The notes beneath the pieces were generated by a model that saw only the letters and a program-made list of their open reading frames with translations, was not told the origin of the DNA and made no database searches. Positions 8,589 through 14,818 of a DNA stretch of 16,552 nt are shown piece after piece. Every line of letters starts with the position of its first letter. Position 1 is the first letter of the stretch. Source of the DNA: VFZP01 sp043730365 (lineage in GTDB: Bacteria > Acidobacteriota > Terriglobia > Bryobacterales > Bryobacteraceae); the NCBI GenBank assembly GCA_043730365.1, contig JAYTKJ010000519.1:1-16552 (forward strand), read 5' to 3'. The position numbers and the translations under genes are program-made.

Positions 8589-8592
8589 AACT

Positions 8593-8814
8593 ATGTTAAA
8601 GAACTACACGCGTGTCCGCCTGCTGACCGACCGCTTCTGCCAAGAGGGAGCTTCCGCCGGAGATATCGGCTACGTCATTGAAGTCTATCCGGGCCCGGAG
8701 TATGAAGTGGAAATATCGGGTAAGGGCGGCGTTACGGTGGCGCAAATCGTTGTCGCCGAGGAGGAACTGGCCGCCGAGCCCGAACCGATAAGTAGTTTAG
8801 GTGAATTGGACTAG
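8593..8814 (+). CDS. DUF4926-like small protein, probable immunity or partner of the upstream toxin-like protein
   Basis: A 73-residue acidic protein starting at ATG 8593, four bases after the stop of the toxin-like gene. An overlapping GTG at 8572 is an alternative. The pattern YTRVRLLTDRF...GASAGDIGYVIEVYPGPEYEVEI...VAEEEL matches the compact beta-barrel DUF4926 family: a valine-rich first strand, then GD-GTVVEVY, then YEVEF. From memory, DUF4926 genes are often found next to DUF6883 genes, which agrees with the assignment of both members here. The tight spacing and small acidic product are typical of toxin-immunity pairs. The protective role has not been shown for this family as far as I know, so it is inference. 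The C-terminal tail (EELAAEPEPISSLGELD) is probably disordered. Confidence 0.7.
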   Translation: MLKNYTRVRLLTDRFCQEGASAGDIGYVIEVYPGPEYEVEISGKGGVTVAQIVVAEEELAAEPEPISSLGELD

Positions 8815-8967
8815 ACAAGCTTGCGTCTCTGGGGGCTCGAACCTCTAAGAGGGCCAGTTGCAGTCCTGGAGAGGGCCCCGGAGAACCCGTCCACGCCTCA
8901 CTCCGTCAGCCAGTAGTTACCGATTGATATGATGAGGAAACGGATTTTCGAATAGGATAGAAACCCC

Positions 8968-9264
8968 ATGCCCCTAGCAGCCCGAATCGGAGACATGCAC
9001 GTTTGCCCGATGGTCACGCCCGGCGTTCCCCCCGTCCCGCACGTGGGCGGGCCGGTGTCGATGGGCGCACCCACCGTGATGACCGGCTTCATGCCGCAGG
9101 CCCGCCTTGGCGACATGCTGGTCTGCGTCGGTCCCCCAGACGTTATCGCAATGGGCTCGATGACGGTGATGGTCTGCGGCCAGCCGGCAGCCCGCATGGG
9201 CGATCCTACCGTGCACGGCGGCAGCATCGTCATCGGCTGCCCCACCGTGATTATCGGCGGCTGA
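8968..9264 (+). CDS. PAAR-domain protein (spike tip)
   Basis: A 98-residue protein consisting of a single PAAR-like domain: PLAARIGDMHVCPM, then HVGGPVSMGAPTVMTG, QARLGDMLVCVGPPDVIAMG and ARMGDPTVHGGSIVIGCPTV. The repeated Pro-Ala-Ala-Arg/GD motifs and the His/Cys residues that bind the apical metal ion are present. PAAR proteins cap the VgrG (or CIS spike) trimer and carry effectors into target cells. There is no N- or C-terminal extension, so cargo would be bound non-covalently. AGGA ten bases before ATG supports the start. The gene lies between the toxin/DUF4926 pair and the Imm49-like gene, linking the island to a contractile injection system whose other genes are not in this window. Confidence 0.88.
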   Translation: MPLAARIGDMHVCPMVTPGVPPVPHVGGPVSMGAPTVMTGFMPQARLGDMLVCVGPPDVIAMGSMTVMVCGQPAARMGDPTVHGGSIVIGCPTVIIGG

Positions 9265-9270
9265 CCGCGC

Positions 9271-10011
9271 ATGCAGCCTTTTCCGCACAATCCAGATGAC
9301 GCCGCACTCACGGCGAGGCTGGCGATTGACAAGCGGCAATTTGAAGCGCTGGCTGGCGACGCTCCGGGAAAACCGGTCGCTTACTATACGGACGCCAGCC
9401 GATTGGCCTTCGGACTCGCCTGCCTCTCGTATGGCTTCGATACCCCCGCCGCTGAGGTGAAGTCGTATCTGGTGGGCGCCACCCGCTATGCATCTCGCGC
9501 GGTGGCCTGCGATGATCTGATGGATCCGGTTACCTATCAGCGGTATCTGTCACTGGCCATCTGGACCAACGACACCAATTTCCGTGGGCGGCTGACTGGG
9601 TTTGACCGCAGCCAGTTCACGCATCCTGAGATCGTCTGTGACGAAGTCGTTTATCGTTTGGCCGAGGCAACGTCGGCTTTGGCCCGGAAGCGGCAAGAGA
9701 TGGCTGTCGAGTGCGCCGAAAGCGGTCTCAAACGGATCACCCGAGGTCTGGTGAGTACGGCCACCGTCAATGCGGTGGCGCCGCTCCTGCAAATCACTCA
9801 CGCCACGGCCAAAGGCGACTTATACACGTTACGCGGAGCGGTGGGCGAACGCAATACCTACTATCTGCGTTCGGTATCGAACGAGGCGGCGCGCACCAAC
9901 CCCGAAGTGCTTATAGATCTGGTGGGTTTGGCGTTGGTTCGATTGGCGGCGGCAGACTATGGGCTAGCGGTGGATCCCAAAAGCCTGTTCATGCCTTTGG
10001 GGCTGTCCTAG
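9271..10011 (+). CDS. Imm49-like immunity protein (tentative)
   Basis: A 246-residue soluble helical protein whose ATG is seven bases after the PAAR stop codon, suggesting one transcript. The first half has TPR-like paired helices (TDASRLAFGLACLSYGF, VTYQRYLSLAIWTNDTNFRG). The C-terminus, EVLIDLVGLALVRLAAADYG followed by LAVDPKSLFMPLGL, fits the closing pattern of the Imm49 immunity family (a helix of small residues, then GL-V...S-L-P..L). Full-length similarity cannot be tested here. If it is Imm49-like, it may protect against a toxin that is no longer encoded nearby, or it may be a second immunity gene for the 405-residue toxin. It could instead be a PAAR-associated adaptor. Confidence 0.45.
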   Translation: MQPFPHNPDDAALTARLAIDKRQFEALAGDAPGKPVAYYTDASRLAFGLACLSYGFDTPAAEVKSYLVGATRYASRAVACDDLMDPVTYQRYLSLAIWTNDTNFRGRLTGFDRSQFTHPEIVCDEVVYRLAEATSALARKRQEMAVECAESGLKRITRGLVSTATVNAVAPLLQITHATAKGDLYTLRGAVGERNTYYLRSVSNEAARTNPEVLIDLVGLALVRLAAADYGLAVDPKSLFMPLGLS

Positions 10012-10020
10012 CGACCATAT

Positions 10021-10335
10021 ATGCCCGAACCTCTGATCCTGGTGGTCTGGCTGGAAGTGCGACGGGAGTCGGCGGCGGCGTTCTCGCAATACGAGGCAGC
10101 CGCGGCGGTGATCATGGCCCGGCATCATGGCCGAATTGAACGAGCGATAGAACTGGAGAGCCAGCCTCAAGACGCCACGTTCCGCCATGTCCACCTCGTA
10201 CATTTTGACGATGCTGTTGCTTTTGACTCCTACCGCCAGGATCCTGACTTGCTCAGCCTGGCCCCGCTTCGTCAGGTCGCGATCCTTGACACGCGGATTT
10301 GGCGAGGGCGGGACTTGCCGGACTTTCCAGGGTAG
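10021..10335 (+). CDS. DUF1330-like dimeric alpha/beta-barrel protein
   Basis: A 104-residue protein with the alternating strand/helix pattern of a ferredoxin-like, dimeric alpha/beta-barrel domain: LILVVWLEVRRE, AFSQYEAAAAVIMARHHGRI, FRHVHLVHFDDAVAFDSY, then QVAILDTRIW. The YE-A...HHGRI core followed by R-V-LVHF-D--AF-SY resembles DUF1330 and related antibiotic-biosynthesis-monooxygenase-fold proteins. No catalytic role can be assigned. It begins nine bases after the Imm49-like gene with no clear ribosome-binding site, so it could be the last gene of the island transcript or an unrelated small housekeeping gene. A small GGCG-AAA-CGCC hairpin lies just downstream. Confidence 0.6.
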   Translation: MPEPLILVVWLEVRRESAAAFSQYEAAAAVIMARHHGRIERAIELESQPQDATFRHVHLVHFDDAVAFDSYRQDPDLLSLAPLRQVAILDTRIWRGRDLPDFPG

Positions 10336-10366
10336 GCGAAACGCCTTGACACGAAACGCCCCTCGG

Positions 10367-10395
10367 TTGACTTCGGCCGTTTGCTCGGCTATAGT
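10367..10395 (+). promoter_or_regulatory. Near-consensus sigma70-type promoter for rpsA
   Basis: TTGACT (10367-10372) and TATAGT (10390-10395) are separated by exactly 17 bases. Transcription would start near 10402, leaving a leader of about 105 nt before the rpsA ATG. It is the strongest promoter-like sequence I found, in keeping with a highly expressed ribosomal gene. A second TTGACA (10346-10351) has no -10 box at the right distance. Confidence 0.7.
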
Positions 10396-10506
10396 TCTGA
10401 AGTATAGAAATCTCAAGGGGTTGTGGCGTTTGTCCCATTGGGCACGTTTCCCGGCGGAACTCCCCACGGCTTCCTTGCAAATCGTAGGCTTTCGGGAGCT
10501 TCGGCG

Positions 10507-12243
10507 ATGTCGAGCAACCAAAACGAACACTGGCCCGGGACACCATCCGAAGCAGCGGGTGACTCGGAGAATTTTGAGCAGCTGCTGGACGAGTCCTTAC
10601 ACGCGCCGGCCCACGGGCACGGCGAGGTCATGCAAGGCATCGTCGTCAAAGTCACGTCCAAAGGGGTCTTTGTCGACGTCGGCTTCAAAACCGAAGGCGT
10701 AGTTCCGCGCTCGGAATTTGAACAACCAGACGGCACGGTTTCGGTTAAGCCGGGCGATGAGCTTGATTGCGTTGTAGACCGCGGCGGCGAAGATCAACTC
10801 GAAGGCTATCTGCCGCTGTCGCATTTAAAAGCGGCGCGCATGAAGGCCTGGGACACTCTGGAAACGGCGTTCCGAAGCGGTCTGTTGGTTTCCGGTCGCG
10901 TGGTAGGCCGCACCAAAGGCGGTCTTGACGTTGACGTCGGCGTTCCCGCTTTCATGCCCGGGTCGCAGATTGACGTTAGACCCTATACTAACCCCGATTC
11001 ACTCTTCGGCTTCGATATCGCCGTCAAGATCGTCAAGCTGAACCGGCGTCGCGGCAACGTGGTGGTGTCTCGCAAGGCTGCCATGGAAGAAGAGGGCGGC
11101 AATCTCAAGCAGGAGACACTGGCTCAACTGGAAGAGGGCGCCATTGTGACCGGCGTCGTCAAGAATCTCACCGAGTACGGCGCCTTTGTCGACCTGGGCG
11201 GCATCGACGGGCTGCTGCACGTTACCGACATCTCCCATGGCCGGATTGGCCATCCATCAGAAGTCCTGGATGTGGGCGATCAGATCACCGTCAAGGTGCT
11301 CAAACTGGATCGCGAGAAAGAGCGGATTTCGCTCGGCCTCAAGCAGGTAACGCCGGATCCTTGGAGTTCGGTGGTGGATCGCTATCAGCCGGGCACACGC
11401 GTTGAGGGCCGCGTCGTCAGCGTGACCGACTACGGCGCTTTTATCGAACTCGAAGCGGGCGTGGAAGGCCTCATCCATATTTCTGAGATGACTTGGTCTC
11501 GCCGCATGCGTCATCCCTCCAAAGTGATGAAGCCGGGAGACGTCATCCAGGCCGTCGTGCTGGAAGTCAAGGCAGACCAACATCGTGTCTCCCTGGGCGT
11601 TAAGCAGATGGAAGCCGATCCCTGGACCACCGTCGCTCAGCGCTACAGCGTAGGCTCGGTCGTGGAAGGGCGTGTGCGGAAACTGAGCGATTTCGGCGCC
11701 TTTATCGAAATCGAGGAAGGCATTGACGGCTTGGTGCATGTCTCTGACCTCAGTTGGATCAAGCGTGTCAAGAATCCCTCCGAGCTGCTCAAGAAGGGGC
11801 AAGTTACTCAGGCCGTGATTCTGGCCATTGATGCTGAGAACCGGCGCCTGTCGCTGGGGATCAAACAGTTGCAGCCAGACTCGTGGGAGACCTTTTTCCA
11901 TGCCCACAATCCGGGCGACATCGTGCGAGGCGTGGTCACGAGGGCGGCCAAGTTCGGTGTCTTTGTCGAATTGGCGCCAGGCGTGGAGGGGCTATGCCAT
12001 CAATCCGAGACACCCTATTCGGCGAGCCGGGGCAAGGACGATCCAGCGCTCCCGATCGGCGTCGAGATGGATTTCAAGATCATCAAAATGGTTGAGTCTG
12101 ACCACAAGATCGGGTTGAGCGCCAAAGCGGTCACCGACGAAGAGGAGCGCAGCCGGATGACAGAGTACCACCGGCAGGCTGCCGCGGCTTCGGTTCACTT
12201 TGAAGGCGCGGTGACGGACCCGCACGATGAAGAGCCCAGGTAG
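10507..12243 (+). CDS. rpsA: 30S ribosomal protein S1, six S1 domains
   Basis: A 578-residue RNA-binding protein that helps the 30S subunit capture and unfold mRNA. Six S1 (OB-fold) domains lie at roughly 38-105, 122-195, 210-280, 296-368, 382-454 and 469-541. The third to fifth are the most canonical (TEYGAFVDL, TDYGAFIEL, SDFGAFIEI, each followed by GLLHVTDIS / GLIHISEMTW / GLVHVSDLSW). The acidic opening ENFEQLLDESL is typical of the S1 N-terminal region that docks on ribosomal protein S2. The start is ATG 10507, with GGGAG eight bases upstream; the frame is open from GTG 10423, but that start lacks a ribosome-binding site and encodes an atypical leader. The gene has its own strong promoter and is followed by ihfB, an order conserved in many bacteria. 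Confidence 0.95.
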   Translation: MSSNQNEHWPGTPSEAAGDSENFEQLLDESLHAPAHGHGEVMQGIVVKVTSKGVFVDVGFKTEGVVPRSEFEQPDGTVSVKPGDELDCVVDRGGEDQLEGYLPLSHLKAARMKAWDTLETAFRSGLLVSGRVVGRTKGGLDVDVGVPAFMPGSQIDVRPYTNPDSLFGFDIAVKIVKLNRRRGNVVVSRKAAMEEEGGNLKQETLAQLEEGAIVTGVVKNLTEYGAFVDLGGIDGLLHVTDISHGRIGHPSEVLDVGDQITVKVLKLDREKERISLGLKQVTPDPWSSVVDRYQPGTRVEGRVVSVTDYGAFIELEAGVEGLIHISEMTWSRRMRHPSKVMKPGDVIQAVVLEVKADQHRVSLGVKQMEADPWTTVAQRYSVGSVVEGRVRKLSDFGAFIEIEEGIDGLVHVSDLSWIKRVKNPSELLKKGQVTQAVILAIDAENRRLSLGIKQLQPDSWETFFHAHNPGDIVRGVVTRAAKFGVFVELAPGVEGLCHQSETPYSASRGKDDPALPIGVEMDFKIIKMVESDHKIGLSAKAVTDEEERSRMTEYHRQAAAASVHFEGAVTDPHDEEPR

Positions 12244-12300
12244 GCTGCGGTCCAAGGCATGGTAGGATAAGGGTTTACAAGCGGTTAGGAGATTTTACCA

Positions 12301-12630
12301 GTGGCTACGATGACCAAGGCAGATCTGATCGAGGAAGTGTCCCGCGTGGTGGAAATGACCCGCAAGGATTCCGAAGTCATCGTCGAAGCCATCTTCGACA
12401 GCATTGTGAAGTCCCTGAAGACCGATGACAAGATCGAGATTCGGGGCTTTGGCAGCTTCCGCACTCGCCAGCGTCAGGCGCGCATCGGGCGCAATCCCAA
12501 GACGGGCACTCGCGTGGAAGTGCCGGCCAAGCGCATTCCGTATTTCAAGCCCAGCAAGGAACTGAAGGATTTGGTCAACGGCGATTCGGCCGTCGTCGCG
12601 TCCGTCAGTGTGCCCCCGGCTTCCCTCTAA
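12301..12630 (+). CDS. ihfB: HU/IHF-family DNA-binding protein, IHF-beta-like
   Basis: A 109-residue nucleoid protein that bends DNA as a dimer. It starts at GTG 12301 with TAGGAG nine bases upstream; ATG 12310 is an alternative. The N-terminal helices (MTKADLIEEVSRVVEMTRKD) are followed by the strand core KIEIRGFGSFRTRQRQARIG and then RNPKTGTRVEVPAKR. The latter carries the DNA-intercalating Pro at the tip of the beta-arm. The helix FKPSKELKDLVN closes the domain. The IEIRGFGSF...RNPKTG...FKPSKEL pattern and the position directly behind rpsA favour the IHF-beta type over HU. A tail of about 16 residues rich in Val/Ser/Ala extends past the usual end. No IHF-alpha gene is visible here, so a homodimer or a distant partner is possible. 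Confidence 0.9.
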   Translation: MATMTKADLIEEVSRVVEMTRKDSEVIVEAIFDSIVKSLKTDDKIEIRGFGSFRTRQRQARIGRNPKTGTRVEVPAKRIPYFKPSKELKDLVNGDSAVVASVSVPPASL

Positions 12631-12643
12631 TAGCGGCCCCGTC

Positions 12644-13138
12644 ATGGACCGTCTCTGGACTCCCTGGCGCTACCAGTACGTTACCAAGGCATTGCCTGTT
12701 CCTGCCTCCGGGAGTTCCTGCGTCTTTTGCGCAAAGGCCGAAGCCTCAAATGACGACGCCGATCTGGTGGTGCATCGCGGCGCTCACAATTTCGTGCTTC
12801 TCAATCTGTTTCCCTATTCCTGCGGACACTTGATGATCGCTCCATTTGAGCACGTCGATTCGCTGGCCGGCGCTGCCCGCGAGACGGCCGCCGAAATGAT
12901 GGACCTGGCCCGCACCGCCGAAGCCGTCCTGCGCCAGGTTTATCGGTGTCCGGGAATCAATCTCGGCATGAATCTGGGCGAGTGCGCCGGGGCTGGCGTG
13001 GCTGGTCACATTCATTTGCATATTGTGCCGCGTTGGCCAGGCGATGCCAACTTCATGACCACGACGGCTGAGACGCGCGTTTTGCCGGAGGATCTGGCGG
13101 TGACGCTGCAGCGGGTGCGGGACGGGTGGTTGGCTTAG
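12644..13138 (+). CDS. HIT-family nucleotide hydrolase/phosphorylase-like protein
   Basis: A 164-residue protein beginning MDRLWTPWRYQYV, the standard opening of the Ap4A-phosphorylase-like HIT subgroup, which fixes ATG 12644 (the frame is open from GTG 12608). The histidine triad HIHLHIV has His122, 124 and 126, the last being the expected nucleophile region for nucleotidyl transfer. CVFC (26-29) is the zinc-site Cys pair often present in this subgroup. LLNLFPYSCGHLMIAP (about 52-67) is the conserved strand around the nucleotide pocket. Likely substrates are dinucleoside polyphosphates or related nucleotides; the exact one cannot be read from sequence. It lies 13 nt after ihfB, probably in the same transcript. 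Confidence 0.9.
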   Translation: MDRLWTPWRYQYVTKALPVPASGSSCVFCAKAEASNDDADLVVHRGAHNFVLLNLFPYSCGHLMIAPFEHVDSLAGAARETAAEMMDLARTAEAVLRQVYRCPGINLGMNLGECAGAGVAGHIHLHIVPRWPGDANFMTTTAETRVLPEDLAVTLQRVRDGWLA

Positions 13139-13146
13139 ACCCGACA

Positions 13147-13164
13147 TGTACAGATTCCTGTACA
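13147..13164 (+). promoter_or_regulatory. YefM-type paired TGTACA operator
   Basis: TGTACA at 13147-13152 and again at 13159-13164, so the two palindromic cores are 12 bp apart centre to centre. This matches the known geometry of the yefM-yoeB operator of E. coli, where the YefM-YoeB complex binds adjacent TGTACA-cored palindromes. The second core overlaps a TACAAT -10-like hexamer and abuts the ATG of the antitoxin remnant. Confidence 0.65.
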
Positions 13165-13370
13165 ATGTTGGATGTGAAGACGCTGACCTACACCCACGCG
13201 CGCAATCATCTTGCCTCCTCCGGGATCCTCGGCGGGGAATCGGAAAACCCGAGCCGCTGAAGTTTCATCTCGCTGGTTGTTGGTCGCGGCGAATCGATCA
13301 CCAGCATCGTCTGGTCTATCAGCTCGACGGGCGGACGATAACCATCATTCAGTGCCGGTACCACTACTGA
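13165..13370 (+). pseudogene. Collapsed YefM-YoeB toxin-antitoxin locus (antitoxin head joined to toxin tail)
   Basis: Two frames show the two halves. From ATG 13165 (or GTG 13174) the sequence encodes VKTLTYTHARNHLA, the first strand and helix of a Phd/YefM antitoxin, before drifting out of homology to a stop at 13258-13260. In another frame, from about 13220 to TGA 13368-13370, it encodes RDPRRGIGKPEPLKFHLAGC, WSRRIDHQHRLVYQLDG and CRYHY, the last 50 or so residues of a YoeB/Txe ribosome-dependent mRNA interferase. The catalytic Glu (KPE), Arg (QHR) and final His-Tyr are all still there, but the first third of the toxin and most of the antitoxin are missing. This is best explained by one internal deletion of roughly 300 bp. 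A chance ATG at 13146 leaves the toxin frame open as 74 codons. Confidence 0.75.
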
Positions 13371-13796
13371 GGTCTCGCATCCACGCCTCCAGTTGCGTGC
13401 GAACGCTTCCTTTGGTCCGCGAAGGTTGCCAATCGCGGTTGCCGTTGAATGACGGGTACCACGCGTTCAGACCTTCGGGTGCCGATCAGTAGATCATGAG
13501 GCTCCCGCGTCCGTTGGCATGCGAATTCGAACCGAGCCACGCGAACAGCGCCGACGGGCTAAAGGCGACGATGCGGCGACCTCCGCCAAGTCCTAGTGGC
13601 TTTGTCACCCTGACCAAAATGGTGCTCGGCAACGACACGCCCGGAGTGAACGGCGGGAAGGCCGACTCATCTCGCGGACGCCCTGCTCCCTTAACTTTGC
13701 GGCAATCGCAAGCTGAATCAGCTCCAGGAAACGCGATCGTCGCCAGCGCCGGGCGGGGATTGGTATCGGTGTGAGTTGCGGTTCGTTCGTCATCAT
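13345..13796 (-). pseudogene. Degraded minus-strand reading frame of unknown family
   Basis: The stretch has no intact gene but carries coding-like sequence in two minus-strand frames. The first begins at ATG 13796, overlapping the stop of the HD-hydrolase gene, with NEPQLTPIPIPARRWRRSRF and LELIQLAIAAKLREQG. The second frame then gives DESAFPPFTPGVSLPSTIL, VAFSPSALFAWLGSNSH, and after a TGA at 13486-13488 continues SAPEGLNAWYPSFNGNRDWQ to about 13370. A frameshift near 13680 and a nonsense change at 13486 would join them into a protein of roughly 140 residues. I do not recognise the family. It could instead be non-coding with chance open frames. Confidence 0.35.
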
Positions 13797-14386
13797 CCGC
13801 CACCCCGCAATTCCCGCTCGATATTGTTGCGAGCCCGCTTTTCGTAGTCCGCGAAACGCGAGTCCGGGTAGATCACTGCCTGCTCCAGAAACCGCCGCAT
13901 AAAGTCCGCGCGACCCCGGCGAAAATCGGCTTCCGGCACGTGGGCATACTCGGAGCGCACCTGCGCCGCGTACTCATCGTAACGCGCCGGCGCCGCCGCC
14001 AGGATCGCCAGGTCGAGCGAAATCAGCAGTCGGGCGTCGTCGCCATCACAACTGCCCGCTCCGTGCCTGGTGGCCAGGATCAACGCCGCTGTTCGATCAA
14101 TGACGCCGGCCCGCTCCCCTAACTCCGCCAACGCCTCGCGTGCCACTTGCGCGCTATCGGCCTCGTTGGTTGAGCTGCGCGGGTGATAGACGTAATCGTG
14201 AAACCAGATGGCCCATTCAACCGCCTGATCAAGCGGCTCCCAGCGCGCCGCCTCGGCGAAAATATGCTCCAGGTGCGCAAGCGAGTGGTAGTGGCGGTGC
14301 GGCTCCGAGTAAGCAGCCGCCAAGCGCAGCCACCACGCTTCGTTGCCCGCGTCGCGCAGCCATCGCTGCCTGAGTGCTGTTGTCAT
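13793..14386 (-). CDS. HD-superfamily metal-dependent phosphohydrolase (COG4339 type)
   Basis: A 197-residue predicted metal-dependent phosphohydrolase. The first metal ligand is in the HYHSLAHLEH stretch (His34). WFHDYVYHP holds the HD pair (His63-Asp64). ATRHGAG gives His108, and SLDLAIL gives Asp125. Together these form the usual four-ligand H...HD...H...D site. The layout and the FHD-V-Y-P-S--NE-DSA pattern fit the uncharacterised COG4339 family; the substrate is unknown. The start chosen is ATG 14386, because it overlaps the TGA of the membrane-protein gene upstream in an ATGA arrangement typical of coupled translation; the frame is open further, to TTG 14443. Confidence 0.88.
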   Translation of the reverse strand: MTTALRQRWLRDAGNEAWWLRLAAAYSEPHRHYHSLAHLEHIFAEAARWEPLDQAVEWAIWFHDYVYHPRSSTNEADSAQVAREALAELGERAGVIDRTAALILATRHGAGSCDGDDARLLISLDLAILAAAPARYDEYAAQVRSEYAHVPEADFRRGRADFMRRFLEQAVIYPDSRFADYEKRARNNIERELRGGG

Positions 14387-14811
14387 TTGAGCATCAATAG
14401 ACTCAAAATACCGCGGCCAGTCCAGGCGGCGGTGCGGATCCAATTGGTGGCCACTAGTCGGGAGTGCGCCGCCACCTGAAAACCGGCGGCCAACTCCTCA
14501 TGCCGGGGCACTTGCAAGAAAAACGTGGAAAGCCAAACGATCGCGAGCAAACCCGCGCCGGCCCACGTCATCCAAACAGGAACGACCGCCCGCGCCGCCG
14601 GCGGCGTCAGCAGCAGCGCTACCGTCGCCGCCAGTTCAATCAACATCACTGGCATGACCACCCACGTCGTTCGCTGAGAGTGGCTCTGCGCGTAGCGGGC
14701 AAACTCCGCCGCGCCCACGCCGGCAAACAGCGGGTAGTGCACCACCTGCACAAACCACACCAAGCCGGTCATGAACCACGTCGCCGCGGCGTGTACGAGT
14801 AGCAGTATCAT
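14383..14811 (-). CDS. Four-helix integral membrane protein (DUF1772-like)
   Basis: A 142-residue inner-membrane protein with four hydrophobic segments at about 2-24, 48-68, 77-98 and 123-140. The signature WFVQVVHYPLFAGVGAAEFA, then YAQSHSQRTTWVVMPVMLIE, has conserved His and Glu residues close to the membrane. It resembles DUF1772-type small membrane proteins, but I cannot name a function. The start ATG 14811 is preceded by GAGGGG; ATG 14832 (MWELEG) and a much longer frame to 14949 are alternatives, and the latter would overlap the adenylyltransferase coding region extensively. The gene lies between the adenylyltransferase and HD-hydrolase genes and overlaps the latter by four bases. Confidence 0.75.
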   Translation of the reverse strand: MILLLVHAAATWFMTGLVWFVQVVHYPLFAGVGAAEFARYAQSHSQRTTWVVMPVMLIELAATVALLLTPPAARAVVPVWMTWAGAGLLAIVWLSTFFLQVPRHEELAAGFQVAAHSRLVATNWIRTAAWTGRGILSLLMLK

Positions 14812-14818
14812 CAGCCCC

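Noticed and set aside
8820..8890. tRNA-like T-arm (GGTTCGAG on the minus strand)
   Set aside because: The five-base stem around it has two mismatches, and no acceptor stem, anticodon arm or CCA end can be drawn. The 153-nt gap holds only weak hairpins and the PAAR ribosome-binding site.
10346..10351. Second TTGACA upstream of rpsA
   Set aside because: No -10-like hexamer lies 16-18 bases downstream, and the TTGACT at 10367 has a much better partner.
13496..13774. Plus-strand 92-codon frame
   Set aside because: It is Ser/Pro/Arg-rich without a ribosome-binding site, and the opposite strand reads more like degraded coding sequence.
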